Assembly: GCA_017542425.1 (NCBI GenBank) | Contig: JAFXXH010000040.1 | Span: 1 to 48,082 of the forward strand | Reading direction: 5' to 3' | DNA length: 48,082 bases | Source: Oscillospiraceae bacterium | GTDB lineage: Bacteria > Bacillota > Clostridia > Oscillospirales > Oscillospiraceae | Shown here: piece after piece, positions 1-7,624 of the stretch | Layout: the number at the start of each line of letters is the position of its first letter | Position numbering within the stretch: the first letter of the stretch is position 1 | Notes under the pieces: model-generated | Seen by the model: only the letters and a program-made list of their open reading frames with translations | What the model was told of the DNA's origin: nothing | Databases searched by the model: none | Translations under genes and position numbers: made by a program

Positions 1-95
1 AGGAGCTTGCCGACCTCAAACTTGCGCAAAAACCACTTCACCGTATCATTTGCCTCTTGCGCTTCCACCAACTTCTGTGATAACATAGTTGCCAT
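1..95 (-). CDS. N-terminus of a probable IS4-like transposase (partial)
   Basis: Only the first 31 codons lie in the window; the gene runs off the left edge. It starts at the ATG complementary to 93-95, preceded by an AGGAGG ribosome site and an extended -10 promoter. The readable start includes the stretch NDTVKWFLRKFEVGKLL. From memory this resembles the N-terminal region of IS4-like transposases, where an F-x-K-K-F-x-I-G-x-L-L pattern is common. No catalytic residue is visible, so the family is tentative. An AT-rich, non-coding flank of about 270 bp fits the end of an insertion sequence. It could equally be an unrelated small accessory protein. Confidence 0.45.
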   Translation of the reverse strand, partial: MATMLSQKLVEAQEANDTVKWFLRKFEVGKL

Positions 96-134
96 AGCAT
101 ATACCTCCTGTGTTTTTGTTGTTGTGGTGACTAC

Positions 135-143
135 ATTATATCA
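135..143 (-). promoter_or_regulatory. Extended -10 promoter of the left-edge gene
   Basis: On the minus strand the sequence reads TGA-TATAAT, an extended -10 element about 40 nt upstream of the left-edge ATG. No good -35 hexamer sits 17 bp upstream, which is usual for extended -10 promoters. Confidence 0.5.
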
Positions 144-371
144 CAGTTCGAGTCTATATGCTATTCTTTTCGTCCTTTTTCGCCTTGATATCGCGCTTAA
201 ATCGGAGCTTTATTAGACTTTTTTGTCAGAATCTCATGTGGGAAGTTTTAGTTTTTAACAAAAAACTCGCAAATTTTTTGTCGTTTCAGTACAAAACACA
301 AGCGATATTCAAAATAACACTTAGTAGAATTGTAAGATTGAACAGAACAACATATTTGTTAAATGCATAAC
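144..371. other. AT-rich intergenic stretch, no gene seen
   Basis: This stretch is much richer in A and T than the neighbouring genes and has only short, featureless reading frames. It probably contains one end of the putative insertion sequence, but I could not define a terminal inverted repeat or a target-site duplication. Confidence 0.4.
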
Positions 372-411
372 AAAAAAGACGCCCGGAAGCCGTTGGAAAC
401 GGCTTCCGGGC
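371..411 (-). terminator. Intrinsic terminator downstream of the ABC-F gene
   Basis: Two perfectly complementary 14-nt arms (381-394 and 398-411) enclose a 3-nt loop. On the minus strand they are followed by a run of six T (complement of 372-378). It would stop transcription arriving from the ABC-F gene. Confidence 0.85.
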
Positions 412-470
412 GAAGGTCTCATCGCTGCGTTCCGCATCTCGCCGGACCGCATTTTGTCACAAACGGAGGA

Positions 471-508
471 GAGCCGACTTGCGTATCAATCAGCAAGCCG
501 GCTCTTTT
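471..508. terminator. Hairpin just after the ABC-F stop codon
   Basis: Arms at 471-482 and 493-504 pair with one mismatch. On the plus strand they are followed by TTTT. On the minus strand there is no T-run, so it may only protect the ABC-F mRNA end, with the stronger terminator at 371-411 doing the termination. Confidence 0.4.
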
Positions 509-511
509 GCC

Positions 512-2035
512 TCAAAACTCCCGGAGCTCCCGCAGCCCATCCTCCGTCAGTTCCACCACCCGCGTACACACCTCTCTCAGATACTTCCGGTCATGCGACA
601 CGCTGAGGATCGCGCCGGGGAAGGAGGCCAGGAGGGCGCGAATCTCCGGGCCGGAGAGGGGGGAGAGGTTGCGGGTCGGCTCGTCCAGGACCAGCACGCC
701 CGCGCCGAACATGCAAAGGCGCAGAAGCAGCAGTTTGGCCTTTTGTCCGCCGGAGAGGGCGTCCATGGGGTGCAGCATCTCCTGGGGCGTGAAGTTCAGA
801 CTGCCCAGGCGCGTCCGGGCGGCGGTGACGGCCTCCTTCCCGCCGCCGGGGGCCAGAAACTCCACCGGGGTCCTTGCCGGGTCGAGGGCCTCCGCGTAGT
901 CCTGGGGCAGATAGCCGACTGGATAGCCCTCCCGCGCCTCCAGCGCGGTCAGGAGCCGGCGCAGCAGGGTGGTCTTCCCGGCCCCGTTCCGCCCGACGAT
1001 GCCGACGCGCTCCGGCCCGCGCACTCGCAGCGCCAGGCCCCGCGCCAGCACGCGCCCGTCCGGGGCGACAAGTTCCGGCAGCGTCCAGTCCAGGACCGTG
1101 CGCCCCGCCGGAAACGCCGCCGCGCCGTCGAAGCGCAGGGCAATGGCTTCCTCATATTCCGGCGGCTGGGTCATCTCGCCCCGCTCCCGTTCATAGCGCC
1201 GTTCCATGGCCTTCACGGCGGCCATCTTCTTTTTCAGCAGCCGCCCGCCGGAGGGGTCGGCCCGGGAGATCACGTTCTGCTCATGCTCCACCCGCTGCTG
1301 GATACGCCGAAAGCGCTCCATGGCCTCCCGGTCCGCCCGGCGTTCGCTGCGGGCCTGCTGCGCCTGTTTCGCAAAGCCGCTGCGCCGCCGGGCCATGAAG
1401 TCCGCAAAGGACAGATTGGCCACGGTCCAGCGGCTGCGCTGCTTGTGGCGGAGCTGTTCCAGCAAGATCACCCGGTTGGCGGTCCGCTCGATCAGGGTCT
1501 CGTCGTGGCTGATGTACAGCACGGCTCCCCGGTGGGAGCGGATGCGCCGCTCCAGCCAGCGCAGGGTCTCCAGGTCGATGTCGTTGCCGGGTTCGTCCAG
1601 CAGCAGTACGTCCGGCTCCCCAGCCAGCAGCAGGGCCATTTGCAGCTTCACCCGCTCCCCGCCGCTGAGGGACCGGAGGGGCCGCCGCTCCTGACACAGC
1701 CGGGGGTCCAGCTCCAGTTCCGCGGCCAGCCGATACCAGTCGCCGGCGGGCAGCGCCGCCAGATACTCCGCCGCGCTCCGCTCCCGCAGTTGCGCCGGGA
1801 GTTCCTGGGGCAGATAGCCCAGCGTCGCGCCCCCGCTGCGCCGCCCTACGCAGTCGGCGTAGTCCTCCACCGAACGGGGATCATAGATCCATCGGAGCAG
1901 GGTGCTTTTTCCGTTTCCTTCCTCCCCGACGATCACCGCCCGGTCCCCTTCGTTGAGGACCAGGGAAAACCCCTCCAGCAGCACCCGCAGGTCTTCCCGG
2001 TGGGTGATGGTCAGGCCCTCGATTTGCAGCAGCAT
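512..2035 (-). CDS. ABC-F ATPase, probable ribosome-protection (antibiotic resistance) type
   Basis: This 507-residue protein has two tandem ABC ATPase domains and no membrane segment, the layout of ABC-F proteins, which act on the ribosome rather than as transporters. Domain 1 has Walker A GEEGNGKST, signature LSGGE and Walker B LLLDEP. Domain 2 has GRNGAGKTT, LSGGQ and VLVLDEPTRNLSP. A charged, Arg/Glu-rich coiled-coil linker lies between them, where ABC-F factors reach toward the peptidyl-transferase centre. The start chosen is the ATG at 2035, six nt after AAAGGAGGG; an in-frame ATG eight codons upstream lacks a ribosome site. A leader with a terminator directly before the ribosome site is typical of inducible resistance ABC-F genes. 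A housekeeping ABC-F cannot be excluded, and the drug class cannot be read from sequence. Confidence 0.88.
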   Translation of the reverse strand: MLLQIEGLTITHREDLRVLLEGFSLVLNEGDRAVIVGEEGNGKSTLLRWIYDPRSVEDYADCVGRRSGGATLGYLPQELPAQLRERSAAEYLAALPAGDWYRLAAELELDPRLCQERRPLRSLSGGERVKLQMALLLAGEPDVLLLDEPGNDIDLETLRWLERRIRSHRGAVLYISHDETLIERTANRVILLEQLRHKQRSRWTVANLSFADFMARRRSGFAKQAQQARSERRADREAMERFRRIQQRVEHEQNVISRADPSGGRLLKKKMAAVKAMERRYERERGEMTQPPEYEEAIALRFDGAAAFPAGRTVLDWTLPELVAPDGRVLARGLALRVRGPERVGIVGRNGAGKTTLLRRLLTALEAREGYPVGYLPQDYAEALDPARTPVEFLAPGGGKEAVTAARTRLGSLNFTPQEMLHPMDALSGGQKAKLLLLRLCMFGAGVLVLDEPTRNLSPLSGPEIRALLASFPGAILSVSHDRKYLREVCTRVVELTEDGLRELREF

Positions 2036-2050
2036 CCGAATCCCTCCTTT

Positions 2051-2091
2051 AAAAAACAAAAATCCCGCTCCCGCGTGCAGCGGGGTCGGGA
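2051..2091 (-). terminator. Attenuator terminator in the ABC-F leader
   Basis: On the minus strand a 12-nt arm (2080-2091) pairs with 2063-2074 around a 5-nt loop, with a 2-nt internal mismatch. It is followed by TTTTTGTTTTTT and, directly, by the AAAGGAGGG ribosome site. A terminator squeezed between leader and ribosome site is the classic arrangement for transcription attenuation. Confidence 0.75.
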
Positions 2092-2240
2092 GGGATTCCG
2101 AATGTCAGCCGAAACGCGCACCGAAGCAGGGACGGAACCCGAACACCACCCGACCGAAGCGCACGCAAGAACCCCCGGCGTTTTGCCGGGGACAGAACAG
2201 ACATCCGCTGTCATTGCTTCGCTTCCAGGTCAGGCAAGGA
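2092..2240 (-). promoter_or_regulatory. Long structured 5' leader of the ABC-F gene
   Basis: With the start point near 2286, the leader is about 250 nt. It contains a C/G hairpin (CCCCGGC-AAAAC-GCCGGGG on the minus strand, near 2179-2197) between the candidate leader peptide and the attenuator. A T-box was considered and dropped because the only GGTGG-like motif is too close to the 5' end. Confidence 0.5.
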
Positions 2241-2267
2241 TCATGGTCCCACCGTTTCGCGCCTCAT
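2241..2267 (-). CDS. Candidate 8-residue leader peptide of the ABC-F gene
   Basis: About 20 nt into the predicted transcript a GGAAAGG site is followed after 5 nt by a nine-codon frame encoding MRRETVGP. Its stop overlaps a second tiny frame (MILA) in ATGA fashion. Inducible ABC-F genes are known to use drug stalling on such leader peptides to prevent terminator formation. The assignment rests on position and the ribosome site only. Confidence 0.4.
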   Translation of the reverse strand: MRRETVGP

Positions 2268-2292
2268 GCGCGCCTTTCCGTTTCTTGAGCTC

Positions 2293-2332
2293 ATCATATC
2301 AGGCCGCCTGACGTTTGTCAAGCGGCCTGATA
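2293..2332 (-). promoter_or_regulatory. ABC-F promoter inside a 36-bp palindrome
   Basis: The minus strand carries TTGACA (2316-2321), 17 bp, then TATGAT (2293-2298), near consensus. A palindrome spans 2297-2332: 11-bp perfect arms, one mismatch, 4 more paired bases and a 4-nt centre. It covers the -35 and spacer and touches the -10. It lacks a T-run, so it is more likely an operator for a dimeric repressor than a terminator of the upstream AraC gene. Confidence 0.75.
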
Positions 2333-2454
2333 CTCGGGATACACTTCACATGGATCACAAAGTGCTCGCTGCAGCCCGGATGGTACACGTTCCAAAAAGA
2401 CTTCCGGACAAGGTCTTGCCGCCGGTAACCGGGAGCTTTTTCCTGCCGTTTGAA
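2333..2454. other. Intergenic stretch after the AraC-type gene
   Basis: About 120 nt between the AraC-type stop codon and the ABC-F promoter. I see no gene and no convincing terminator, so read-through from the regulator into the ABC-F promoter region is possible. Confidence 0.4.
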
Positions 2455-3348
2455 TTATGTTCTTTTCTTTACCGGCACCCAGATTGCGCTGTGGTAATCC
2501 GGATCAGACTTTTTGCCGTTCACGCAATCATACCATTCCACGCTGGCGTTTCCGCAGAGCTCATAGTCCGGATTGCCGGGCAGCCATTCGCGGAAGATTC
2601 GGGTATTGACGGACTGAAGCGCCTCCGGGATTGGGCCGAGACAGTTAAAAACGGCCCAGTCGCACCGAGGAAATTCATAGACTACCATGTCCTCCGGCAC
2701 GTCTCCGCCCGTGTACTTTCCTGCGATGAGATACCGAAACTTTCCATTGCCGATATCGTCGATGCAGACACCATACTCCCCGATGCAGTTGTCAACCAGC
2801 GCCTGTTCATAAGGATTTGCCGGCGCGTTCCCCGCATATACGTTGTACGCATATTTTTCACAAATCTCATCCCAGAACTTTGGAGTCTCAGCGTAAGCGG
2901 TTTCGTTGTCAAACACCTTCTGAAAGCCGATGACCTTGAAGGGAAACATGGGTGTAATCTTATAATCCATTTGATGACCTCCCTGAATCGAGATTTTGAT
3001 GGTCAAGGGAAGGAATGCCCTCACGGAAGCACCTCCGCGCACCTGTGAGGGCGTCACGCCGTGGAAACGGGAAAACGCCTTTGTAAAGCTCTCCGACGTC
3101 TCATAGCCGTAGCGTAAGGCAATGTCGATCACTTTTTCATCCGTTCCCTGCAGGTCCAATGCCGCCTGATACAGCCTGCGGGATCGGAGGTATTCTCCCA
3201 TCCCGTAGCCCGTCATCCATGAAAAACCTCTTTGCAAAAAGAACGGGGAAAGATACACCTGTCCGGCTACATCCTGCGCACTGATGTCATCCGTGAGATG
3301 CTTTTCTATATAATCGATTGCCGCCCGAATTGCGGAAAGCCACTCCAT
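2455..3348 (-). CDS. AraC-family regulator with GyrI-like effector domain
   Basis: This 297-residue protein carries an N-terminal AraC-type double helix-turn-helix (about residues 8-108). It includes the typical IALRYGYETSESFTKAFSRFHGVTP stretch in broken form, with the conserved Y-x-S/T-x-x-x-F-x-R-x-F-x-x-x-x-G-x-x-P pattern. The C-terminal half, from about residue 126, looks like the GyrI-like/AraC_E_bind small-molecule fold found in Rob- and BmrR-type multidrug sensors. The start has a good site (AAGGAGAGGAGG). A TATACT hexamer on the minus strand (complement of 3378-3383) may give it its own promoter. It lies 59 bp downstream of the TetR gene in the same direction and upstream of the ABC-F gene, so a drug-sensing role is a reasonable inference. 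Confidence 0.88.
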   Translation of the reverse strand: MEWLSAIRAAIDYIEKHLTDDISAQDVAGQVYLSPFFLQRGFSWMTGYGMGEYLRSRRLYQAALDLQGTDEKVIDIALRYGYETSESFTKAFSRFHGVTPSQVRGGASVRAFLPLTIKISIQGGHQMDYKITPMFPFKVIGFQKVFDNETAYAETPKFWDEICEKYAYNVYAGNAPANPYEQALVDNCIGEYGVCIDDIGNGKFRYLIAGKYTGGDVPEDMVVYEFPRCDWAVFNCLGPIPEALQSVNTRIFREWLPGNPDYELCGNASVEWYDCVNGKKSDPDYHSAIWVPVKKRT

Positions 3349-3407
3349 TCCTGCCGCCTCCTCTCCTTGATAGAATCAGTATAGTCCGAGGACGGGTTCG
3401 TGTCCTG

Positions 3408-3890
3408 TTACTCTTTGCGCAGTTTTGTCCAGAAAGGCGGGTCGTCCCGGCGGAGAAGCCCCTCGTCCATCATGCCGGAAAAGATCTGTGTAAACATCTG
3501 GGTAAGGCCGGTCAAAAAGTGCTTGGTCGCCAGGTCTCGTGCCCGTTCGTCCCGAAACTGTTCGATGGCCAGCAGCTTGCGGGACTTCACCACCCTTTCG
3601 TCGTGGACCGTAAAATCCACCATCCGCATGGTCATGGCTGCCAGTTCCTCCAGGGAAGCGGGCACGGGAGGCAGATGCTCCGGGGAGTCGAACCGCGCTT
3701 CATAGTAGGCGATCAGCTCGTCCAGCAGGGCGTTCCAGATATCCTCTTTGCTCTCAAAATGGCGGTACATGGACAACTTGCCCATCCCGAGAGACCCGGC
3801 CAACTCCCGGATGTTGGTCCCCGCAAACCCGTATTTGGAAAACATATCCAACGCCGCCGCCAGGATTTTTTCCTTTGTGTCCTTTGCCAT
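3408..3890 (-). CDS. TetR-family transcriptional repressor
   Basis: This 160-residue protein has a TetR-type N-terminal helix-turn-helix (residues 8-55: ILAAALDMFSKYGF, then the recognition helix region GMGKLSMYRHFESKEDI), followed by a helical ligand domain with no recognisable specificity. It is somewhat shorter than the usual 190-210 residues. The start chosen is the ATG at 3890 with a GGAGGTGCTGC site, rather than the frame's earlier ATG at 3965, which would lie upstream of the promoter. No transporter lies next to it. Its own promoter sits inside a long perfect palindrome, so autorepression is very likely. The AraC-type regulator downstream could be co-transcribed. Confidence 0.9.
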   Translation of the reverse strand: MAKDTKEKILAAALDMFSKYGFAGTNIRELAGSLGMGKLSMYRHFESKEDIWNALLDELIAYYEARFDSPEHLPPVPASLEELAAMTMRMVDFTVHDERVVKSRKLLAIEQFRDERARDLATKHFLTGLTQMFTQIFSGMMDEGLLRRDDPPFWTKLRKE

Positions 3891-3911
3891 GCAGCACCTC
3901 CAATCAAAAAC

Positions 3912-3961
3912 GCGACCGCTCGTTCGTGTTATAGTATAGCGAACGAGCGGTCGCATATCAA
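3912..3961 (-). promoter_or_regulatory. TetR promoter embedded in a 15-bp perfect inverted repeat (operator)
   Basis: The arms GCGACCGCTCGTTCG (3912-3926) and its exact complement (3940-3954) flank a 13-bp centre. On the minus strand TTGATA (3956-3961), 17 bp and TATACT (3933-3938) form a good promoter, so the -10 lies in the palindrome centre and one arm fills the spacer. This is the expected layout of a self-regulated TetR operator. Confidence 0.85.
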
Positions 3962-4009
3962 GCACAATGTGATTTCTTCACCTACATGTTCAAAGAACTG
4001 CGAAAACCG

Positions 4010-4045
4010 TTGAGAATTGCAGAAAAATGTGGTATCCTACATTTT
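4010..4045 (+). promoter_or_regulatory. Promoter of the helicase island with overlapping inverted repeat
   Basis: TTGAGA (4010-4015), 17 bp and TATCCT (4033-4038) sit about 70 nt before the first helicase gene. AAAATGT (4024-4030) and ACATTTT (4039-4045) form an inverted repeat centred on the -10, which could be a repressor site. Confidence 0.5.
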
Positions 4046-4105
4046 GAGGTATTTTACCTTGTACAACCATGTGAGAACAAAATCTGTATGTAAGGAGTTT
4101 GCTAT

Positions 4106-7100
4106 ATGCTCCACCCCGGTCTCTATGAGCAGATCATCAATCAGGGGATCGACACAGAGCTTGCCTCAACAGACAAGCTCTGTCAAACCGCGCCTGTAGA
4201 TCCTGCTGAAGCATCCAAAGTGCTGGCAAAGTATGTGGCTGAGGTGGTGGAGCGCGGGTTGGACAATCTTCGGGATCATGGCGGCGATCTGAATGCACAG
4301 GTTGCCCTGGCGAATCAGATCATCACCACAATCCAGGCAGAAACGCAAGAAGCTGACTTCGAGGCGCTCTCTGTTGCGGAGCGAGCGGAGCAGCTTCTTG
4401 CGCTTTTTGACCGGCAGAACAGCATTTGGGCTGTAGATGAGAAGGCCCAGGTCGTCCGCCCGGAGACATCTATCGCCCGATCCAGCCTGTTTACCGGTGC
4501 TGTCCACGAGCCGCAGATGTACACGGAGCTCAAAAAGGAGATCGTGTCCTGCAACCGGATCGACATGCTGGTTTCCTTCATCAAGTGGAGCGGGCTGCGT
4601 CTCATCATGGACGAGCTGACAAGCTTCACCCAAAACGGCGGCGCGCTGCGGATCATCACAACCTCTTACATGGGCGCGACCGATGTGAAGGCGATCGAAG
4701 AACTGCGCAAGCTCCCAAATACACAAATCAAGGTCAGCTATAACACCAAGATCACCCGTCTCCATGCAAAGGCATATATCTTCCACCGGGACACCGGATT
4801 TACGACGGCCTATGTGGGTTCGTCCAATCTTTCCAACGCTGCCTTGACCAGCGGTCTGGAGTGGAACACAAAGATCACGAAAAAGGACCTGCCGGAGACC
4901 ATCGACAAGGTGGCGGCCACCTTTGAGTTTTACTGGAACGACAAAGAGTTTGAATATTACGACGAAGGGCAGCGGGAGAGGCTGGCCCGCGCACTACAGG
5001 CCGAGAAGTTTTTCGACAGCAACAACGCCGAGATCTACACCATGGACATCCAGCCTTACTCCTATCAACAGGAGATTCTGGATAAGCTGGAGTCGGAGCG
5101 CACCGTCCGCGGCTATACCCGCAATCTTGTGGTTGCCGCTACCGGTACAGGCAAGACAGTGATTTCTGCGCTGGACTATAAGCGTTTCCGCAAGCAGAAT
5201 GCCGGAAGTCCCTGCCGCCTGTTGTTTGTGGCTCACCGGGAGGAAATCCTCAAGCAGAGCTTGTACACCTTCCGGGCGGTGCTGAGAAATGCAAATTTCG
5301 GCGATCTGTTCGTTGGCGGCGATCGACCCGACAGCATTGACCATCTCTTCCTGTCCATTCAGACATTTAACAGCCAGGACTTTACGGCGAAGACCTCACC
5401 GGATTTCTACGACTACATCATCGTGGACGAGTTCCACCATGCGGCTGCGCCGACCTATCAGAAACTGCTGGAATACTACCAGCCCAAGATTCTACTGGGG
5501 TTGACCGCCACGCCGGAACGAATGGACGGCAAGAGCATCCTCGGTTCCTTCAACAACCGCATTGCGGCAGAGATTCGTTTGCCAGAAGCGATCGACCGCA
5601 AGCTCCTGTGCCCCTTCCAGTATTTCGGCGTGACCGATACGGTGGATCTGGACAAGCTGAAATGGTCGGCAGGTGGCTACGACAGAAATGAATTGTCCAC
5701 CATTTATACGATGAGCGGCTTGGTCGCAGAGCGCCGCGCAGATCTGGTCGTGACCTCGTTGCTGAAATATGTGACCGATATTGACGAGGTCAAGGGCCTG
5801 GGCTTCTGCGTCACGGTACAGCACGCGGAGTTCATGTGCCGTTATTTCAATGGACATGGCATCCCGTCCATGTTCCTGACCGGCCATTCGCCCGATGAAG
5901 AACGCCGCAGCGCGAAGGATTGCCTCGTTTCCGGCAAGGTTCGCTTTCTCTTCGTCGTGGATATCTATAACGAAGGTGTGGATATCCCGGAGGTCAATAC
6001 GGTTCTGTTCCTCCGTCCCACGGAATCGCTGACCATCTTCCTGCAGCAGCTTGGCCGCGGCCTTCGCCTGGCGGAAGACAAAGAGTGCCTGACCGTTCTC
6101 GACTTCATCGGCCAGGCAAATAGAAAGTATAACTTTGAAGACAAATTCGCCGCGCTGCTCTCCAACACCACCCGCAGCGTGACCCGCGAGATCAAGGACG
6201 GCTTTGTGTCCGCCCCCAAGGGTTGCTATATCCAGCTGGAAAAGAAAGCGGCCAAATACATACTCGACAATATTCGCGCCTCCTATGGCAATACCGCCGG
6301 ATTGGTGATCAGCGTGGCCTCTTTCGAGGAGGACACCGGCATGAAGCTAAGCCTTGCCAAGTTTCTGGACTATTATCATCTTGATCCTCGGAGCATCTAT
6401 AAGTTTGCTACCTTCTCCCGTCTGTGCGCGCGTGCAGATGTGATCGACGATTTCAACGAACCGCTGGAAGAGACGATGACCAAAGCCATGGCAAGACTGG
6501 CGGTGATCGACTCCCGGCGTTGGATTACGTTCCTGCTGGGGTTGCTCCCGAAACTGGATGATACGGATTTTGCCTCCCTGCCCGATTTCCAAAAGCGGAT
6601 GCTACAGATGTTTTATATCACAGTCTGGGGCAAAGCTGCCGAGGATTGGAACAGCGACGAAGTTCTGGACAATCTATACGCCCTGGCCGATAGCCCTGTG
6701 CTGTTGGGTGAGCTCATGGAACTGCTGGAGTATCAGTATGATCGGATTGACTTTCTCGATGCGCCGGTGGATGTGGGCTTTGACTGCCCGCTGGATCTGT
6801 ACTGCACCTATACCCGTGACCAGTTGCTTGTGGCACTGGATTTCCTGAAGCCCGCGACTGTGCGTGAGGGTGTGAAATGGCTGCCGGATCAGAAGCTGGA
6901 CGTATTCTTCGTGACGCTGAACAAGGCGGACAAGGACTATTCACCCACGACCATGTACAACGACTATTCCATCAACGAATGGCTGTTCCACTGGCAGAGC
7001 CAGAGCACCACGGCGGAGCGTTCCTCCACCGGCCGGCGATACATCCATCACAAAGAGCAGGGCAGCCGCGTGCTGTTGTTCGTCCGTGCGTTCAAGGCCG

Positions 7101-7255
7101 ACCGGATCACCGGCGGTGCTGAGGCTTATACCTATCTCTGCACAGCCAACTATGTGAAGCATGAGGGGGAGAAGCCCATGAACATCACCTGGCGGCTGGA
7201 TGCCCCGATCCCGGCGAAATATTTGAAGAAGACGAACAAGCTCGTGGTGGGATAA
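4106..7255 (+). CDS. PLD nuclease - SF2 DEAD/DEAH helicase - DUF3427 protein
   Basis: This 1049-residue multidomain protein probably acts on nucleic acid. Residues about 110-290 form a phospholipase-D-type nuclease with an HKD-like motif near 219 (HAKAYIFHRDTG, then GSSNLSNAAL). An SF2 helicase core follows: Walker A AATGTGKT near 345, DEFH near 441, TATPERM near 467, EGVDIPE near 622 and QLGRGLRL near 648. The C-terminal third matches the general layout of DUF3427 helicases (NRKYNFEDKF after the core). The ATG at 4106 has AAGGAG 8 nt upstream. Proteins of this build are frequent in defence islands, but their activity is unsettled as far as I know. The gene is lower in GC than its surroundings, and an SF1 helicase-nuclease follows on the same strand. 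A DNA-repair role is the main alternative. Confidence 0.88.
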   Translation: MLHPGLYEQIINQGIDTELASTDKLCQTAPVDPAEASKVLAKYVAEVVERGLDNLRDHGGDLNAQVALANQIITTIQAETQEADFEALSVAERAEQLLALFDRQNSIWAVDEKAQVVRPETSIARSSLFTGAVHEPQMYTELKKEIVSCNRIDMLVSFIKWSGLRLIMDELTSFTQNGGALRIITTSYMGATDVKAIEELRKLPNTQIKVSYNTKITRLHAKAYIFHRDTGFTTAYVGSSNLSNAALTSGLEWNTKITKKDLPETIDKVAATFEFYWNDKEFEYYDEGQRERLARALQAEKFFDSNNAEIYTMDIQPYSYQQEILDKLESERTVRGYTRNLVVAATGTGKTVISALDYKRFRKQNAGSPCRLLFVAHREEILKQSLYTFRAVLRNANFGDLFVGGDRPDSIDHLFLSIQTFNSQDFTAKTSPDFYDYIIVDEFHHAAAPTYQKLLEYYQPKILLGLTATPERMDGKSILGSFNNRIAAEIRLPEAIDRKLLCPFQYFGVTDTVDLDKLKWSAGGYDRNELSTIYTMSGLVAERRADLVVTSLLKYVTDIDEVKGLGFCVTVQHAEFMCRYFNGHGIPSMFLTGHSPDEERRSAKDCLVSGKVRFLFVVDIYNEGVDIPEVNTVLFLRPTESLTIFLQQLGRGLRLAEDKECLTVLDFIGQANRKYNFEDKFAALLSNTTRSVTREIKDGFVSAPKGCYIQLEKKAAKYILDNIRASYGNTAGLVISVASFEEDTGMKLSLAKFLDYYHLDPRSIYKFATFSRLCARADVIDDFNEPLEETMTKAMARLAVIDSRRWITFLLGLLPKLDDTDFASLPDFQKRMLQMFYITVWGKAAEDWNSDEVLDNLYALADSPVLLGELMELLEYQYDRIDFLDAPVDVGFDCPLDLYCTYTRDQLLVALDFLKPATVREGVKWLPDQKLDVFFVTLNKADKDYSPTTMYNDYSINEWLFHWQSQSTTAERSSTGRRYIHHKEQGSRVLLFVRAFKADRITGGAEAYTYLCTANYVKHEGEKPMNITWRLDAPIPAKYLKKTNKLVVG

Positions 7256-7390
7256 TCAAATCGCGGTTTTCCCTCTTCGCCACTGCATCCGAAGTAAGAA
7301 TTGATAGTGGGGAATAAATCTTTTCACAATTTCAATTGTTCCGTAATTGGTTCAAAGAACGATATACAAGGGAAAATCGAAAAGTGGTGA

Positions 7391-7585
7391 GAGGAAGCGC
7401 CCACGCTTTGCTTCTGTCAAATGTGTGGTTCCATCAAGCCGCACGGTTTTATCGAGGTGAATCATCTTGAACTGAAACCGCAGTATTCCTTTCCTCAGAT
7501 GCGGATTGCCCTCTGCCAGGAATCCAGCAAGAGGTTTGAAGCCCTCAGAAGTGTTCGCCCCATTCGGGAAAGGTACACCCTCTAG
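7391..7585 (+). pseudogene. C-terminal gene fragment with zinc-finger-like cysteines
   Basis: Between the two helicase genes an open frame with no start codon encodes about 64 residues. It contains CQMCG, then IEVNHLELKPQYSFPQM and ALCQESSKRFEALR, ending in TAG at 7583-7585. The CxxC plus later Cys and the ordered composition look like the tail of a real protein, possibly a zinc-binding or HNH-like domain. It has no ATG or GTG with a ribosome site and is preceded by a TGA in frame. I read it as the remains of a deleted gene. The rest of 7256-7390 shows no coding signal. Confidence 0.5.
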
Positions 7586-7624
7586 TTGATACTACGAAAG
7601 ATCAGAATCGGTAGGAGCCGCCAT

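Noticed and set aside
2092-2290. T-box riboswitch in the ABC-F leader
   Set aside because: The only GGTGG-like motif lies about 50 nt from the predicted 5' end, far from the terminator, and the required stem I and pairing bulge are not seen.
479-2311. Long plus-strand frame opposite the ABC-F gene
   Set aside because: Shadow of the minus-strand gene in GC-rich sequence; low-complexity translation without domain motifs or ribosome site.
2297-2332. Palindrome as terminator of the AraC-type gene
   Set aside because: No T-run follows on the minus strand, and the sequence contains the -35 of the next promoter, so an operator is more likely.
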